A stretch of DNA of 64,000 nucleotides, from assembly GCA_903902325.1 (NCBI GenBank), contig CAIUUO010000066.1, positions 1 to 64,000 of the forward strand. Direction: 5' to 3'. Below the pieces are notes generated by a model that saw nothing but the letters and a program-made list of their open reading frames with translations, did not search any database and was not told where the DNA came from. This DNA is from an uncultured Bacteroidia bacterium (GTDB taxonomy: Bacteria > Bacteroidota > Bacteroidia > Bacteroidales > Prolixibacteraceae). The first letter of the stretch is position 1; each line of letters starts with the position of its first letter. Made by a program: the position numbers and the translations under genes. This document shows positions 19,092 through 26,839 of this stretch, one piece after another.

Positions 19092-20357
19092 ATGAGCAAA
19101 TTCAAACTGAATAAAGACAGTTTCAGTCCGATTGTCATTATCGGCATCCTGTTTTTCGTCTTTGGTTTTATCACATGGCTGAGTGCAGTATTGGTCCCCT
19201 ACCTGAAGATCGCCTGTGAATTATCCAATTTCCAATCCTATCTGGTCGCCTTTGCATTTTACATCGCCTATTTCTTCATGTCTGTTCCGGCAGGATGGTT
19301 GCTGAGCCATACCGGTTATAAAAAAGGAATGATAACAGGTTTGGTCACCATGGCAATTGGCTCTCTTTTGTTTGTTCCGGCAGCGCTAACCCGAACGTAC
19401 GGTCTGTTTTTAACGGGTTTGTTTATTCAGGGTGCCGGAATGGCGTTGCTGCAAACCGCATCAAATCCATATGTAACCATCCTTGGACCAATCGAAAGCG
19501 CTGCCAAACGCATCAGCATCATGGGTATCTGCAATGGTATTGCCGGGGTATTGGCTCCTGCCATTTTAGGATTCATTACCCTCGATGGTGCGGATGAAAT
19601 TGTGGAGAAGATCAAAACCATGGCCGCAGATCAAAAGAATTTGGAACTGAACCTGCTTGCAGCAAGGGTGATTGTACCCTATCTCTTTATCATGGCAGCA
19701 CTTCTGTTACTTGCTCTCTTTCTCTATTACTCAAATCTGCCCGATATTGACCACGAGGAGGAGAATGCTGTTGAAGCTACCGAAGGCCCCTTGAAAACGA
19801 ATATATTCCAGTTTCCCCATCTGCTACTCGGAGTCCTGGCCATCTTTCTGTACACCGGTGTCGAAGTCATTGCAGGCAACACGATCATCAGTTATGGAGT
19901 GTATCTAAACATCCCGATCGAAACGGCAAGATTCTTTTCCTCCTTCACCATTTTCGCAATGCTGGTCGGGTATATTATTGGAATCATCGTCATTCCAAAA
20001 TACATTGAACAAAAGAATGTGCTGATCATTTCTTCTGTGATGGGACTGGCATTTGCCTTATTGGCTATCCTTACCACCGGGTTTGTCTCCGTCATGTTTA
20101 TCGCATTTCTCGGCCTGGCTAACTCGCTGATGTGGCCCTCCATCTGGCCACTGGCCATAACCAAGCTTGGGCGGTTTACCAAGACCGGTTCTTCCATGAT
20201 GGTGATGGCCATTTCAGGAGCTGCAGTTGTGCCGCTTTTGTATGGCAAGCTGGCAGATATCAGTTCCCCTTTGATCGCCTACTGGATCGTGATCCCTATT
20301 TATTGCTACATCCTGTACTATGCAACCTTCGGGCATAAAGTTGGACGAGTGAAATAA
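19092..20357 (+). CDS. MFS sugar:proton symporter, FHS (FucP/GluP-like) family
   Basis: Inner-membrane major-facilitator protein of 421 residues with about 12 hydrophobic segments, resembling fucose or glucose/galactose:H+ symporters (FGFITWLSAVLVPYLK in TM1; QTASNPYVTILGP after TM4; SLMWPSIWPLAI in TM10). These motifs are typical of the FHS family, but the sugar specificity is uncertain. The frame is open from 18888, but the 68 extra N-terminal residues lack family similarity and cross repeat-like DNA; the ATG at 19092 (MSKFKLNK) is the natural start. No sugar-catabolic gene is adjacent. Confidence 0.85.
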   Translation: MSKFKLNKDSFSPIVIIGILFFVFGFITWLSAVLVPYLKIACELSNFQSYLVAFAFYIAYFFMSVPAGWLLSHTGYKKGMITGLVTMAIGSLLFVPAALTRTYGLFLTGLFIQGAGMALLQTASNPYVTILGPIESAAKRISIMGICNGIAGVLAPAILGFITLDGADEIVEKIKTMAADQKNLELNLLAARVIVPYLFIMAALLLLALFLYYSNLPDIDHEEENAVEATEGPLKTNIFQFPHLLLGVLAIFLYTGVEVIAGNTIISYGVYLNIPIETARFFSSFTIFAMLVGYIIGIIVIPKYIEQKNVLIISSVMGLAFALLAILTTGFVSVMFIAFLGLANSLMWPSIWPLAITKLGRFTKTGSSMMVMAISGAAVVPLLYGKLADISSPLIAYWIVIPIYCYILYYATFGHKVGRVK

Positions 20358-20385
20358 TTGGGCGTGTTTTCTCAGGGAAGATTTG

Positions 20386-20393
20386 TACTTTTG
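20386..20393 (+). promoter_or_regulatory. Putative -7 promoter element
   Basis: TACTTTTG matches the Bacteroidota -7 consensus TAnnTTTG. It lies 38 bp upstream of the start codon of the MG2-like protein gene. A clear TTTG -33 box at 19-21 bp is missing, so this is tentative. Confidence 0.4.
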
Positions 20394-20431
20394 ATAGTTG
20401 CACTGGATCATCCACCCATAAAACCATCAAA

Positions 20432-22807
20432 ATGAAAATCTTTTACCTGCTTGCCATGCTAGTTTCGGCCGGATTAGCTCTTTCTGCCCAGGATCAGGGA
20501 ACCATTCCTCAATTAAACAGAAAAATGGTCAGTTTTTTTGACCAACATCCGATTGAGAAGGTTTTTGTTACTACGGATAAAATCAGCTATAAACCCGGTG
20601 AGACAATCTGGTTCCGAGCATTTGTCACTGATGGGTTCCTGCAACCCTCGCAAAAAGGCAACAAAGAACTCGTAGCCAAATTTTATGATGCTAAGGGGAA
20701 GTCTGAAATCCAGCAAATATTCAAACTTACCAATGGTTCAGCACGCTGTGACCTTACCTTGCCAAAGGAGCTCACAAAAGGCAATTATTTTTTGTGCGTA
20801 TACACTTCAGCCTCACAGAATCCCGCGGATATCTCAGTCAATATGCTTCGCATCGATCCGGATTACAACAATAAATGGATCATTGAAACAAGGTTGAAAG
20901 ACAGCATCTCCGTATCCGGACAAAAGAACGAATTCAATTTTGTTGCAAGGGACTTAACAGGGGAAATCCAAAAAAGCAGCTGGGTACGCTACCAATTAAT
21001 GAACGGTGCCGAAATACTCGATAAGGGAAAACTTAAAACCAACGACAAAGGGCAATTAACAATTCCTTTTACACTTCCGGCCAAAACAAACGGGGAGCCG
21101 TTTCTCATGGAGTTAAGCGCGAACAGGGAAGAATCGCTCAGTGAGCATTTCCTTCCTTCCAGCCTTGATCCCATACAAATCAGGTTTTATCCTGAAGGAG
21201 GCTATCTCATACCCGGAATACTGACTAAAATTGGATTCACAGCTTATAATAAATGGGGTTTACCCGTCGATGTGGCGGGAGAAATTAAAAATCAGGATGG
21301 GGAGAGTATTACCCAGGTAAGAACCATTGATCGCGGATTGGGGATGTTTACTTTAAGCAATCCCGGAAATCAAAAATTCAAACTTGTGCTTACCGGGACA
21401 ACCGGACAAAACCAGACTTTCCAGCTTCCGGATCCAAATCCAAGCGGACTTTTTCTTTCAGTAGTAAAAAATGATGCCCAGTTCATTTCCGCCAATCTTG
21501 TTTTCGCGGATAAACAGAAGCACACCATCGCCTTAACTATGACACAGGGAAGCAATCTGTCATGGGCAGCCGACCTGGATATCAACCAGAGTGGCAGGAT
21601 TAAAATACCTGTGGATTCCATTCCGCATGGAATCAATCTGCTTTCCGCATTCTCAGCCACCGGAGATTTGTTGGCAGAAAGAATCGTTTTTGTGGACAAG
21701 AAGCATGAACTCAAGATGGAAATAGTCCCGGAGAAAAACAGTTTGACAACCGGAGAAAGCATGAAAGTCAAAGTGCGCCTGACTGACGAAAAGAACCAGC
21801 CTGTCTCGGGCAACATAAGTATCACTGTTGCCGATCAATACCGGACAGAAGCCAATAAACCAAAAATCGATGAGTCCTTGCTGATCAGTTCTGAACTTGA
21901 AAATCCCTTTTCGCTGGTATCGGCAGCCCTCAAGGGCAAAATCAGCCAATCCATTCTGCTGGATGTTTACTTGATTACCAATAAAATGAAAAACTTCAAT
22001 TGGACAACCATAAAGAATTTTAATCCAGCAGTTTCCTCTATTGAAAAATCTTCCCTAAAAGCGGATCCTGATAAAAACAAGGATACACAACTGTCAGATT
22101 TTATTGCCGGTTATGCGCAGAGATACCGGTTGATGACAAAATCCGGAGTCACTGATCCGAACTACTTTGCCAACAATGAAGGGCTCTTTCAAAAGCCACC
22201 TAAAGTCAACACGCAGAATTCTGTTGCACTTGAAAACCAAAGAAGAATGTTTGAATCTGCCACGAGTATCCTGGAAGTAATCAAGACCCTCAAGCCTTAC
22301 AAGATCCAGAACAACATGATCGTTTTTGTAGGAAGCGAAAACTCCCTCAACTACCAGGGGGGCGCGTTAATTGTTTTGGACGGACAGATGCTGGGAACGG
22401 ATATTGCACAATTGTCGGGAATCAATCCTTCTGAAGTTGACCATATCAATGTTTCGACCAACGCCATGGACATTCAGCGATATACCGGTTTGAATTCGGT
22501 AGGGCTTATTGAAATATTCCAGAAAAAAGCCACCCTGAAGGAAACCTCTACCGGTGGTGATTCCAAAGAAAGGTACGAACAGGGATATCGTGTCCCGACA
22601 GTTTTCGCGCCGGCACCCTCCAATCCAAAACGCGACACCCGAACAACGCTGGCCTGGATCCCCGAACAAACGGTGGATGCAACGGGTCAGTTCGAATTTA
22701 CCGTAACAGCCGGAACCGTGCTGTCCGCTTTTGTGGTGGAAGTGGAAGGAATTTCCGACCATGGAAGAGTGGGATGCGGGAAAGTGGTGTTCAGAGTAGT
22801 AAAATAA
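20432..22807 (+). CDS. Large secreted MG2-domain-like protein with C-terminal plug-like segment
   Basis: 791 residues with a Sec signal peptide (MKIFYLLAMLVSAGLALSAQ; cleavage likely after SA/Q). The first domain (about 35-140) has the MG2-like signature EKVFVTTDKISYKPGETIWFRAFV seen in alpha-2-macroglobulin-like proteins of Bacteroidota. Further beta-rich domains follow to about 480. Near 650-705 a segment (ALIVLDGQMLGTDIAQL ... VGLIEIFQKK) resembles the start of a TonB-dependent receptor plug domain, but no beta-barrel follows. It is probably periplasmic or attached to the outer membrane. The role is unknown; similar proteins are abundant in the phylum. It sits alone between the sugar transporter and hicBA. 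Confidence 0.75.
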   Translation: MKIFYLLAMLVSAGLALSAQDQGTIPQLNRKMVSFFDQHPIEKVFVTTDKISYKPGETIWFRAFVTDGFLQPSQKGNKELVAKFYDAKGKSEIQQIFKLTNGSARCDLTLPKELTKGNYFLCVYTSASQNPADISVNMLRIDPDYNNKWIIETRLKDSISVSGQKNEFNFVARDLTGEIQKSSWVRYQLMNGAEILDKGKLKTNDKGQLTIPFTLPAKTNGEPFLMELSANREESLSEHFLPSSLDPIQIRFYPEGGYLIPGILTKIGFTAYNKWGLPVDVAGEIKNQDGESITQVRTIDRGLGMFTLSNPGNQKFKLVLTGTTGQNQTFQLPDPNPSGLFLSVVKNDAQFISANLVFADKQKHTIALTMTQGSNLSWAADLDINQSGRIKIPVDSIPHGINLLSAFSATGDLLAERIVFVDKKHELKMEIVPEKNSLTTGESMKVKVRLTDEKNQPVSGNISITVADQYRTEANKPKIDESLLISSELENPFSLVSAALKGKISQSILLDVYLITNKMKNFNWTTIKNFNPAVSSIEKSSLKADPDKNKDTQLSDFIAGYAQRYRLMTKSGVTDPNYFANNEGLFQKPPKVNTQNSVALENQRRMFESATSILEVIKTLKPYKIQNNMIVFVGSENSLNYQGGALIVLDGQMLGTDIAQLSGINPSEVDHINVSTNAMDIQRYTGLNSVGLIEIFQKKATLKETSTGGDSKERYEQGYRVPTVFAPAPSNPKRDTRTTLAWIPEQTVDATGQFEFTVTAGTVLSAFVVEVEGISDHGRVGCGKVVFRVVK

Positions 22808-22825
22808 TATATTGTGTGAATTGAT

Positions 22826-22833
22826 TATTTTTG
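22826..22833 (+). promoter_or_regulatory. Putative -7 promoter element of hicBA
   Basis: TATTTTTG (TAnnTTTG consensus) lies 17 bp before the ATG of the hicB-like gene, leaving room for a very short leader. No well-placed -33 box is seen. Confidence 0.35.
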
Positions 22834-22850
22834 CATTAAATCTGAGAAAT

Positions 22851-23057
22851 ATGAAAGAGATCGTTTTTATCGTTGAAGAATCGCAGGATGGCGGCTATTT
22901 TGCCAGAGCGGTCAATCAATCCATTGTTACCCAAGGTGAAACGATAGAAGAACTTCGAAGCATGATTTCAGATGCCGTGCGTTGCCATTTTGTTGAAGAA
23001 GAAATGCCTATGTATGTTCATTTACATGTAACCCGTGAAGAAACATTCACATTATGA
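22851..23057 (+). CDS. hicB: HicB-like antitoxin
   Basis: A 68-residue protein with the short HicB fold (EIVFIVEESQDGGYFARAVNQSIVTQGETIEELRSMI), in which the degenerate RNase-H-like domain binds and blocks HicA. No separate C-terminal DNA-binding domain is present, as in other short HicBs. The ATG at 22851 is chosen over an upstream in-frame start because family similarity begins there and the extra 13 residues overlap the promoter region. Its stop overlaps the hicA start by 4 bp (ATGA). The partner toxin gene is interrupted, so this is now an orphan antitoxin. Confidence 0.8.
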   Translation: MKEIVFIVEESQDGGYFARAVNQSIVTQGETIEELRSMISDAVRCHFVEEEMPMYVHLHVTREETFTL

Positions 23058-23293
23058 GACTGCCACGGGATATTGATGCTTCAAATCTCATCAAAGTACT
23101 TCTAAAGTTTGGATATGAACCAACCCGGTAAACCGGAAGCCATATCCGGCTAACCACACAACAAAACGGACCACATCATATAACCATCCCCAACCACAAT
23201 CCGATTAAAGTTGGAACACTGAATGCCATACTTACCGAAGTGGCACATCACATAGGAGTTCCGAAACAGGAAGTTATTAAGAAACAATCTTGA
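23054..23293 (+). pseudogene. hicA: HicA-like mRNA interferase toxin, interrupted by in-frame TAA
   Basis: Reading from the ATG that overlaps the hicB stop gives MRLPRDIDASNLIKVLLKF, then GYEPTR, stop, TGSHIRLTTQQNGPHHI and on to IGVPKQEVIKKQS and a terminal TGA, 80 codons in one frame. The stop (TAA, 23129-23131) sits at codon 26, where HicA proteins usually have Q in the motif RQTGSHIRL. The catalytic histidine motif GSHIRL lies after the stop. A single CAA-to-TAA change explains it. Everything else, including the PHHITIPNHNPIKVGTLNAIL segment, is intact, so inactivation looks recent. Confidence 0.85.
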
Positions 23294-23392
23294 ATATTAT
23301 TAACGTTAACCAATCTCTACAGAATATCAAAAGAATATTTGACGTAATTGGCTGCAATACCTTAATTTTCAGTTTTTTCTAACCAAGTACAC

Positions 23393-24787
23393 TTACTTTC
23401 CGATGCAAAAATGCTTGAAGATGTTCCCCAACACCTCGTCGGTTGTGATCTGGCCTGTGATGGAACCCAGGTAAAACAAGCATTCGCGGATATCCTGAGA
23501 AAGAAATTCACCTGAGATATTGGATTCGAGTCCGGCGATGGTGCGCCCGATGGCCTCCTGCGCTTTGGTCAGCGCCTCGTAATGGCGAATGTTGGTGACG
23601 ATGACATCCTCAGACTGCACTTTTTCCAGCGAAACGGCGCTCTGCATCTCCCGGATCAGGGCAGCGAGGTTATCCTTTGACTTCGCGGCAATAAAAACAA
23701 GCGATTCATTCTTTGTGAGCTTAACCTCGGAAAGGTTATACCGGGTCTCCTCCGTTGCCAAATCAGATTTATTGGCCACCAGGATCAATTTTTGACTCGT
23801 TACCATCTTCCTGATTGCAGCAATCCTGGTAAGGATGGAATCTAAGGGTGAAGTGACATCCAATACCAGCAAAACAATAGATGCCTGTTCCAGTTTCTGG
23901 TAGGAGCGTTCGATACCCATGCTTTCGATGGGTTCGGTAGTTTGACGCAGTCCGGCTGTATCGAAAAACCTGAAAAGAACACCATTGAGGTTGACGGTAT
24001 CCTCAATCACATCGCGGGTGGTACCATGGATATCGGAGACGATGGCCTTTTCTTCGTTGAGCAGGGCGTTGAGCAGGGTCGATTTGCCGACGTTGGTCTC
24101 CCCTACGATGGCAACGGGAATGCCATTCTTGATCACATTGCCCAGACGGAAAGAATCTGTCAGCTTTTTGATCAGGGATTCAACCTTTCGGGAAAGCGCA
24201 ATGAGTTGTGTTCGGTCGGCAAACTCAACATCCTCCTCGCTGAAATCGAGTTCGAGTTCGACCAAAGAGGTAAAATGGAGCAACTGGTCGCGCAGCATTT
24301 TGATTTCGGAGGAGAATCCGCCCCTCATCTGGTTCATGGCTACACGGTGTGCGGCCGAATTCCCGGATGCGATCAGGTCGGCCACTGCCTCGGCCTGGGA
24401 AAGGTCCATTTTGCCGTTCAGGAAAGCCCGCTGGGTAAATTCGCCGGGTTGCGCCAAAATGGCTCCCTGATCGATAAGTAATTGTAGAATCTGTTGTTGC
24501 ACGAAAAGAGACCCATGACAGGAAATTTCAACCACATCCTCGCCGGTATAGGAGTGAGGGGCCCGAAACAGACCGACCACTACTTCGTCCAGCGTTTCTT
24601 TTCCCTTTAGAATGAAACCAAAATGCAGGGTATTGGCAACCTGTTCGCTGAGGAACTTACCTTTGACCGGTGAGTGGAATACAGTGTCTGCGATCTGTAT
24701 GGCCTCCGCACCCGACAGGCGTATGACGGCAATACCGCCAATACCGGCAGGCGTAGAAATAGCACATATGGTCGGGGAATCAAACAT
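23393..24787 (-). CDS. mnmE: tRNA uridine-5-carboxymethylaminomethyl modification GTPase
   Basis: MnmE (TrmE) works with MnmG to install cmnm5 at U34 of tRNAs. The 464 residues show the N-terminal formyl-THF-binding domain (1-118), helical domain, and an inserted G domain: G1 GETNVGKS (229-236), G2 threonines in HGTTRDV, G3 DTAGL (276-280), G4 NKSD (339-342). The invariant C-terminal CIGK (461-464) is intact. The ATG start matches the family. The gene converges with the broken hicA, with 99 bp between their ends. Confidence 0.96.
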   Translation of the reverse strand: MFDSPTICAISTPAGIGGIAVIRLSGAEAIQIADTVFHSPVKGKFLSEQVANTLHFGFILKGKETLDEVVVGLFRAPHSYTGEDVVEISCHGSLFVQQQILQLLIDQGAILAQPGEFTQRAFLNGKMDLSQAEAVADLIASGNSAAHRVAMNQMRGGFSSEIKMLRDQLLHFTSLVELELDFSEEDVEFADRTQLIALSRKVESLIKKLTDSFRLGNVIKNGIPVAIVGETNVGKSTLLNALLNEEKAIVSDIHGTTRDVIEDTVNLNGVLFRFFDTAGLRQTTEPIESMGIERSYQKLEQASIVLLVLDVTSPLDSILTRIAAIRKMVTSQKLILVANKSDLATEETRYNLSEVKLTKNESLVFIAAKSKDNLAALIREMQSAVSLEKVQSEDVIVTNIRHYEALTKAQEAIGRTIAGLESNISGEFLSQDIRECLFYLGSITGQITTDEVLGNIFKHFCIGK

Positions 24788-24890
24788 GCAAGACTGATTT
24801 TTTTTGCAAATATACGGATTCCGGTCTCAAAGTCGCTGTGCCAGAATTATTGCATACAAAAGATGAGACTGATCTAACTACAGAAAAAAA

Positions 24891-24995
24891 TTAACCGCAA
24901 AGATCGCTGAGATTTCTCGCAGAGTTCGCAAAGTCTGATTGATTGACATTTAACTTTGCGGTCCTTTGCGCCTTCTCTGTGTTCTTTGCGGTTAA
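24891..24995. repeat. Inverted repeat built from CGCAAAG words
   Basis: Perfect 13-bp outer arms (TTAACCGCAAAGA / TCTTTGCGGTTAA) enclose partly complementary CGCAGAG/TTCGCAAAG-type words. It lies between the 3' end of the hsp20 gene and the mnmE start, both on the minus strand. It could form a long hairpin, but no U-run follows closely enough to call it a terminator. Confidence 0.75.
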
Positions 24996-25025
24996 AATAA
25001 ATTTTGAGGTGCCTAAATTCTGAAA

Positions 25026-25466
25026 TCAATTAATTTCAATGGCTCTTGCCGGTTTCGGCTTCAATTCCTCCCTTTTGGGAAGTGTCAGCAACAGGATACC
25101 ATCCTTGTAGGAAGCCTGGATCTGATCTCCATTGATGGTCTCTACCGGAATGTTGAACTGCCTGCGGAATGAGCTGTAGCAAAATTCACGGCGGGCAAAG
25201 CGATCGTTGGTCTCATTCTTTTCTTCTTCCTTTTCGACTGAGACTGTCAACCTGTTGTTGTCGAGATCCACTTTGAAATCTTCTTTTTTCATCCCTGGAG
25301 CAGCTACCTCAATCTGGATGTGATCGGCATTCTCCAAAATGTTTACTGCGGGAAGCGTCGTATTGTCGGCTGAAAATCCGGCATTGTTCCAATCCAAAAA
25401 TTCCCTGCCAAATAAATTGTTGAATAAAGCAGGATACAATCTGTCTGAAGTTCTGATAAGTGTCAT
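25026..25466 (-). CDS. Small heat shock protein (Hsp20/alpha-crystallin family)
   Basis: ATP-independent cytosolic holdase chaperone, 146 residues. The alpha-crystallin domain spans about 38-135 (NILENADHIQIEVAAPGMKKEDFKV; YKDGILLLTLPKRE near the end, containing the GILxLxLPK signature). The C-terminus ends in RAIEIN, providing the I-x-I motif used in oligomer assembly. The ATG at 25466 follows an unusually strong Shine-Dalgarno sequence for this phylum. Monocistronic. Confidence 0.93.
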   Translation of the reverse strand: MTLIRTSDRLYPALFNNLFGREFLDWNNAGFSADNTTLPAVNILENADHIQIEVAAPGMKKEDFKVDLDNNRLTVSVEKEEEKNETNDRFARREFCYSSFRRQFNIPVETINGDQIQASYKDGILLLTLPKREELKPKPARAIEIN

Positions 25467-25474
25467 TTTAAATT

Positions 25475-25480
25475 CCTCCT
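25475..25480 (-). promoter_or_regulatory. Strong Shine-Dalgarno sequence of hsp20
   Basis: AGGAGG on the minus strand, 8 nt upstream of the hsp20 ATG. Most genes in this window lack such a site, so it stands out and suggests high translation of the chaperone message. Confidence 0.7.
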
Positions 25481-25717
25481 ATTATTTAGTTATACTTTTA
25501 AATTTATGTATCACACGATTGCAATACATCCTTTTCCATTCAATCCTTATGCCAGAATTGGAGGAAGAAATGTATCTTCCTAAAAATCAATTTATTTCAG
25601 AATCACCGATTTTTCCAACCGACAAAATGGCAATTTTCAGACTGAATCAATCTGACAAAAAGTCATAATTACCTCATATCCATGATAATATGTCAGCTTT
25701 CACAAAAATCCACACGT

Positions 25718-26059
25718 GTTAAAAAGGTACACAGAGGTACACAGAGAAGCACAACTTGTCCCGATACTTCGGGAGAGTTACACAGAGGAAAAAATATTTA
25801 ACAGAGAAACGGAGAGAAGCAATAATTGTCCCAATATTTCGGGAGAAGAGCACAAAGATAAAAGTCGAAGTGAAGAAAATCGTCTCCGATTTTCTTCCTC
25901 TGTGTAACTCCTTTTTTTCCTCTGACGAATTTTCATCGGGCATCAATAACTTTTGCAACCACAATCTCATTCATATTATAATTATGCCTCTGTGTAATGA
26001 AATTTTCTCTGTGAATTTCTCTGCTTCTCTGTGTGCCTCTGTGTAATATTTTGTTTAAC
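25718..26059. repeat. 342-bp nested inverted-repeat element (ACACAGAG words)
   Basis: Imperfect terminal inverted repeats of about 35 bp (GTTAAAAAGGTACACAGAGG at the left; GTGTAATATTTTGTTTAAC at the right) enclose further inverted pairs: TTAACAGAGAAA against TTTCTCTGTG words, two copies of a TTGTCCCGATACTTCGGGAG-like 20-mer, and a perfect 11-bp hairpin at 25872-25897 (GAAGAAAATCG / CGATTTTCTTC). It fills most of the gene-free stretch 25467-26156. Open frames inside it are by-products of the repeats. No transposase is present. Confidence 0.75.
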
Positions 26060-26081
26060 CACAAATGATGATCTACCAGGG

Positions 26082-26112
26082 TTGCATCTCATGAAAAATT
26101 GAATTATATTTG
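26082..26112 (+). promoter_or_regulatory. Bacteroidota-type promoter for the 86-residue protein gene
   Basis: A TTG -33 core (26082-26084) is followed by a 20-bp spacer and TATATTTG (26105-26112), matching TAnnTTTG. The start codon of the downstream gene is 44 bp further on. Confidence 0.55.
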
Positions 26113-26156
26113 AAGTACAATCCAACCAGAGATTCACAAATCAAAAAAATTACGCT

Positions 26157-26417
26157 ATGCTTCCAAAATTTTTATTGGCAGATAATTCCCAGGTGCTTCC
26201 CGACACCATTTTTATCATTCATACCGAAGAGCCAAGATTCATAGTCGGGTGTGACCTGGAAGGATTCAATGTTGATCAGGAAATACACTGGATCGACGAA
26301 GAGCCTCAAAGTGCCGAACTGAGGGCCGAGTTGCTGGATCAGGCAGAAGAATTCATGGAACTGGAACTCGAATATGAAGAGGAACTGGACAAATTGGACG
26401 AAGAAAATGCTGATTAG
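26157..26417 (+). CDS. Small acidic protein of unknown function
   Basis: 86 residues, N-terminal half beta-like (DTIFIIHTEEPRFIVGCDLEGF), C-terminal half a strongly acidic helix (ELLDQAEEFMELELEYEEELDKL). No signal peptide or membrane segment. I do not recognise a characterised family; short proteins of this composition appear to be conserved in Bacteroidota. A well-formed promoter precedes it. Its last codons and stop (GCTGATTAG) are the first unit of a GCTGATTA repeat that continues downstream. Confidence 0.7.
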   Translation: MLPKFLLADNSQVLPDTIFIIHTEEPRFIVGCDLEGFNVDQEIHWIDEEPQSAELRAELLDQAEEFMELELEYEEELDKLDEENAD

Positions 26418-26449
26418 CTGATTAGCTGATTCGACAATTCGACAATGTG
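26410..26449. repeat. Direct-repeat array (GCTGATTA / TTCGACAA words)
   Basis: Three GCTGATT(A/C) units followed by two TTCGACAA units. The first unit encodes the C-terminal Ala-Asp and the stop codon of the preceding gene, so the array overlaps coding sequence. Confidence 0.7.
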
Positions 26450-26528
26450 AAAACGCCAAGGATCAATCTTTTCTTATCGTGTAACTTTAAACTTGTAACC
26501 TTTAACTTATAACTCAAAACTAATAATC

Positions 26529-26741
26529 ATGGACATCATCGATCCTATTTCCCCAAAAAGATTAAAACGTTCGCTGACAGACAAAATGGTAGGAGGTGTC
26601 TGCGGGGGTCTGGCAAAGTATTTTGACATTGACGCTACCCTGATCAGGCTTATTTTTGCGTTCGCTGCGGTGTTTGCAGGTACGGGCATTCTGGCCTACA
26701 TTGTCATGTGGATCATTGTACCCAAGGAGGATATGTATTAA
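26529..26741 (+). CDS. PspC-domain membrane protein
   Basis: 70 residues made of one PspC domain: [20 protein letters not shown] followed by [14 protein letters not shown] and a single transmembrane helix (about 40-64, [20 protein letters not shown]) ending in PKE. PspC proteins take part in phage-shock-type envelope stress responses; this stand-alone version has no pspA or pspB neighbour here. The ATG start is preceded by word-type repeats (AACTTGTAACC, AACTTATAACT). Confidence 0.88.
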   Translation: MDIIDPISPKRLKRSLTDKMVGGVCGGLAKYFDIDATLIRLIFAFAAVFAGTGILAYIVMWIIVPKEDMY

Positions 26742-26839
26742 TTTTCTGTTTCCATTCATTTCGGGAAAATCACGGGCACACTTCTTTTTTATTGGTGTAG
26801 AGGCATAACTATTAATAAATCCAGAATAACTATCATTCC

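Noticed and set aside
22367-22762. Minus-strand open frame opposite the MG2-like protein gene
   Set aside because: Shadow of a long well-supported coding sequence on the other strand; no family features.
15213-23131. Genome-wide reassignment of TAA to glutamine
   Set aside because: Many normal genes in the window (for example hemB, hemC/hemD and mnmE) end in TAA at their expected C-termini, so TAA is a functional stop.
25716-26046. Small open frames within the 342-bp inverted-repeat element
   Set aside because: They arise on both strands from the repeat words and lack any protein-like pattern.
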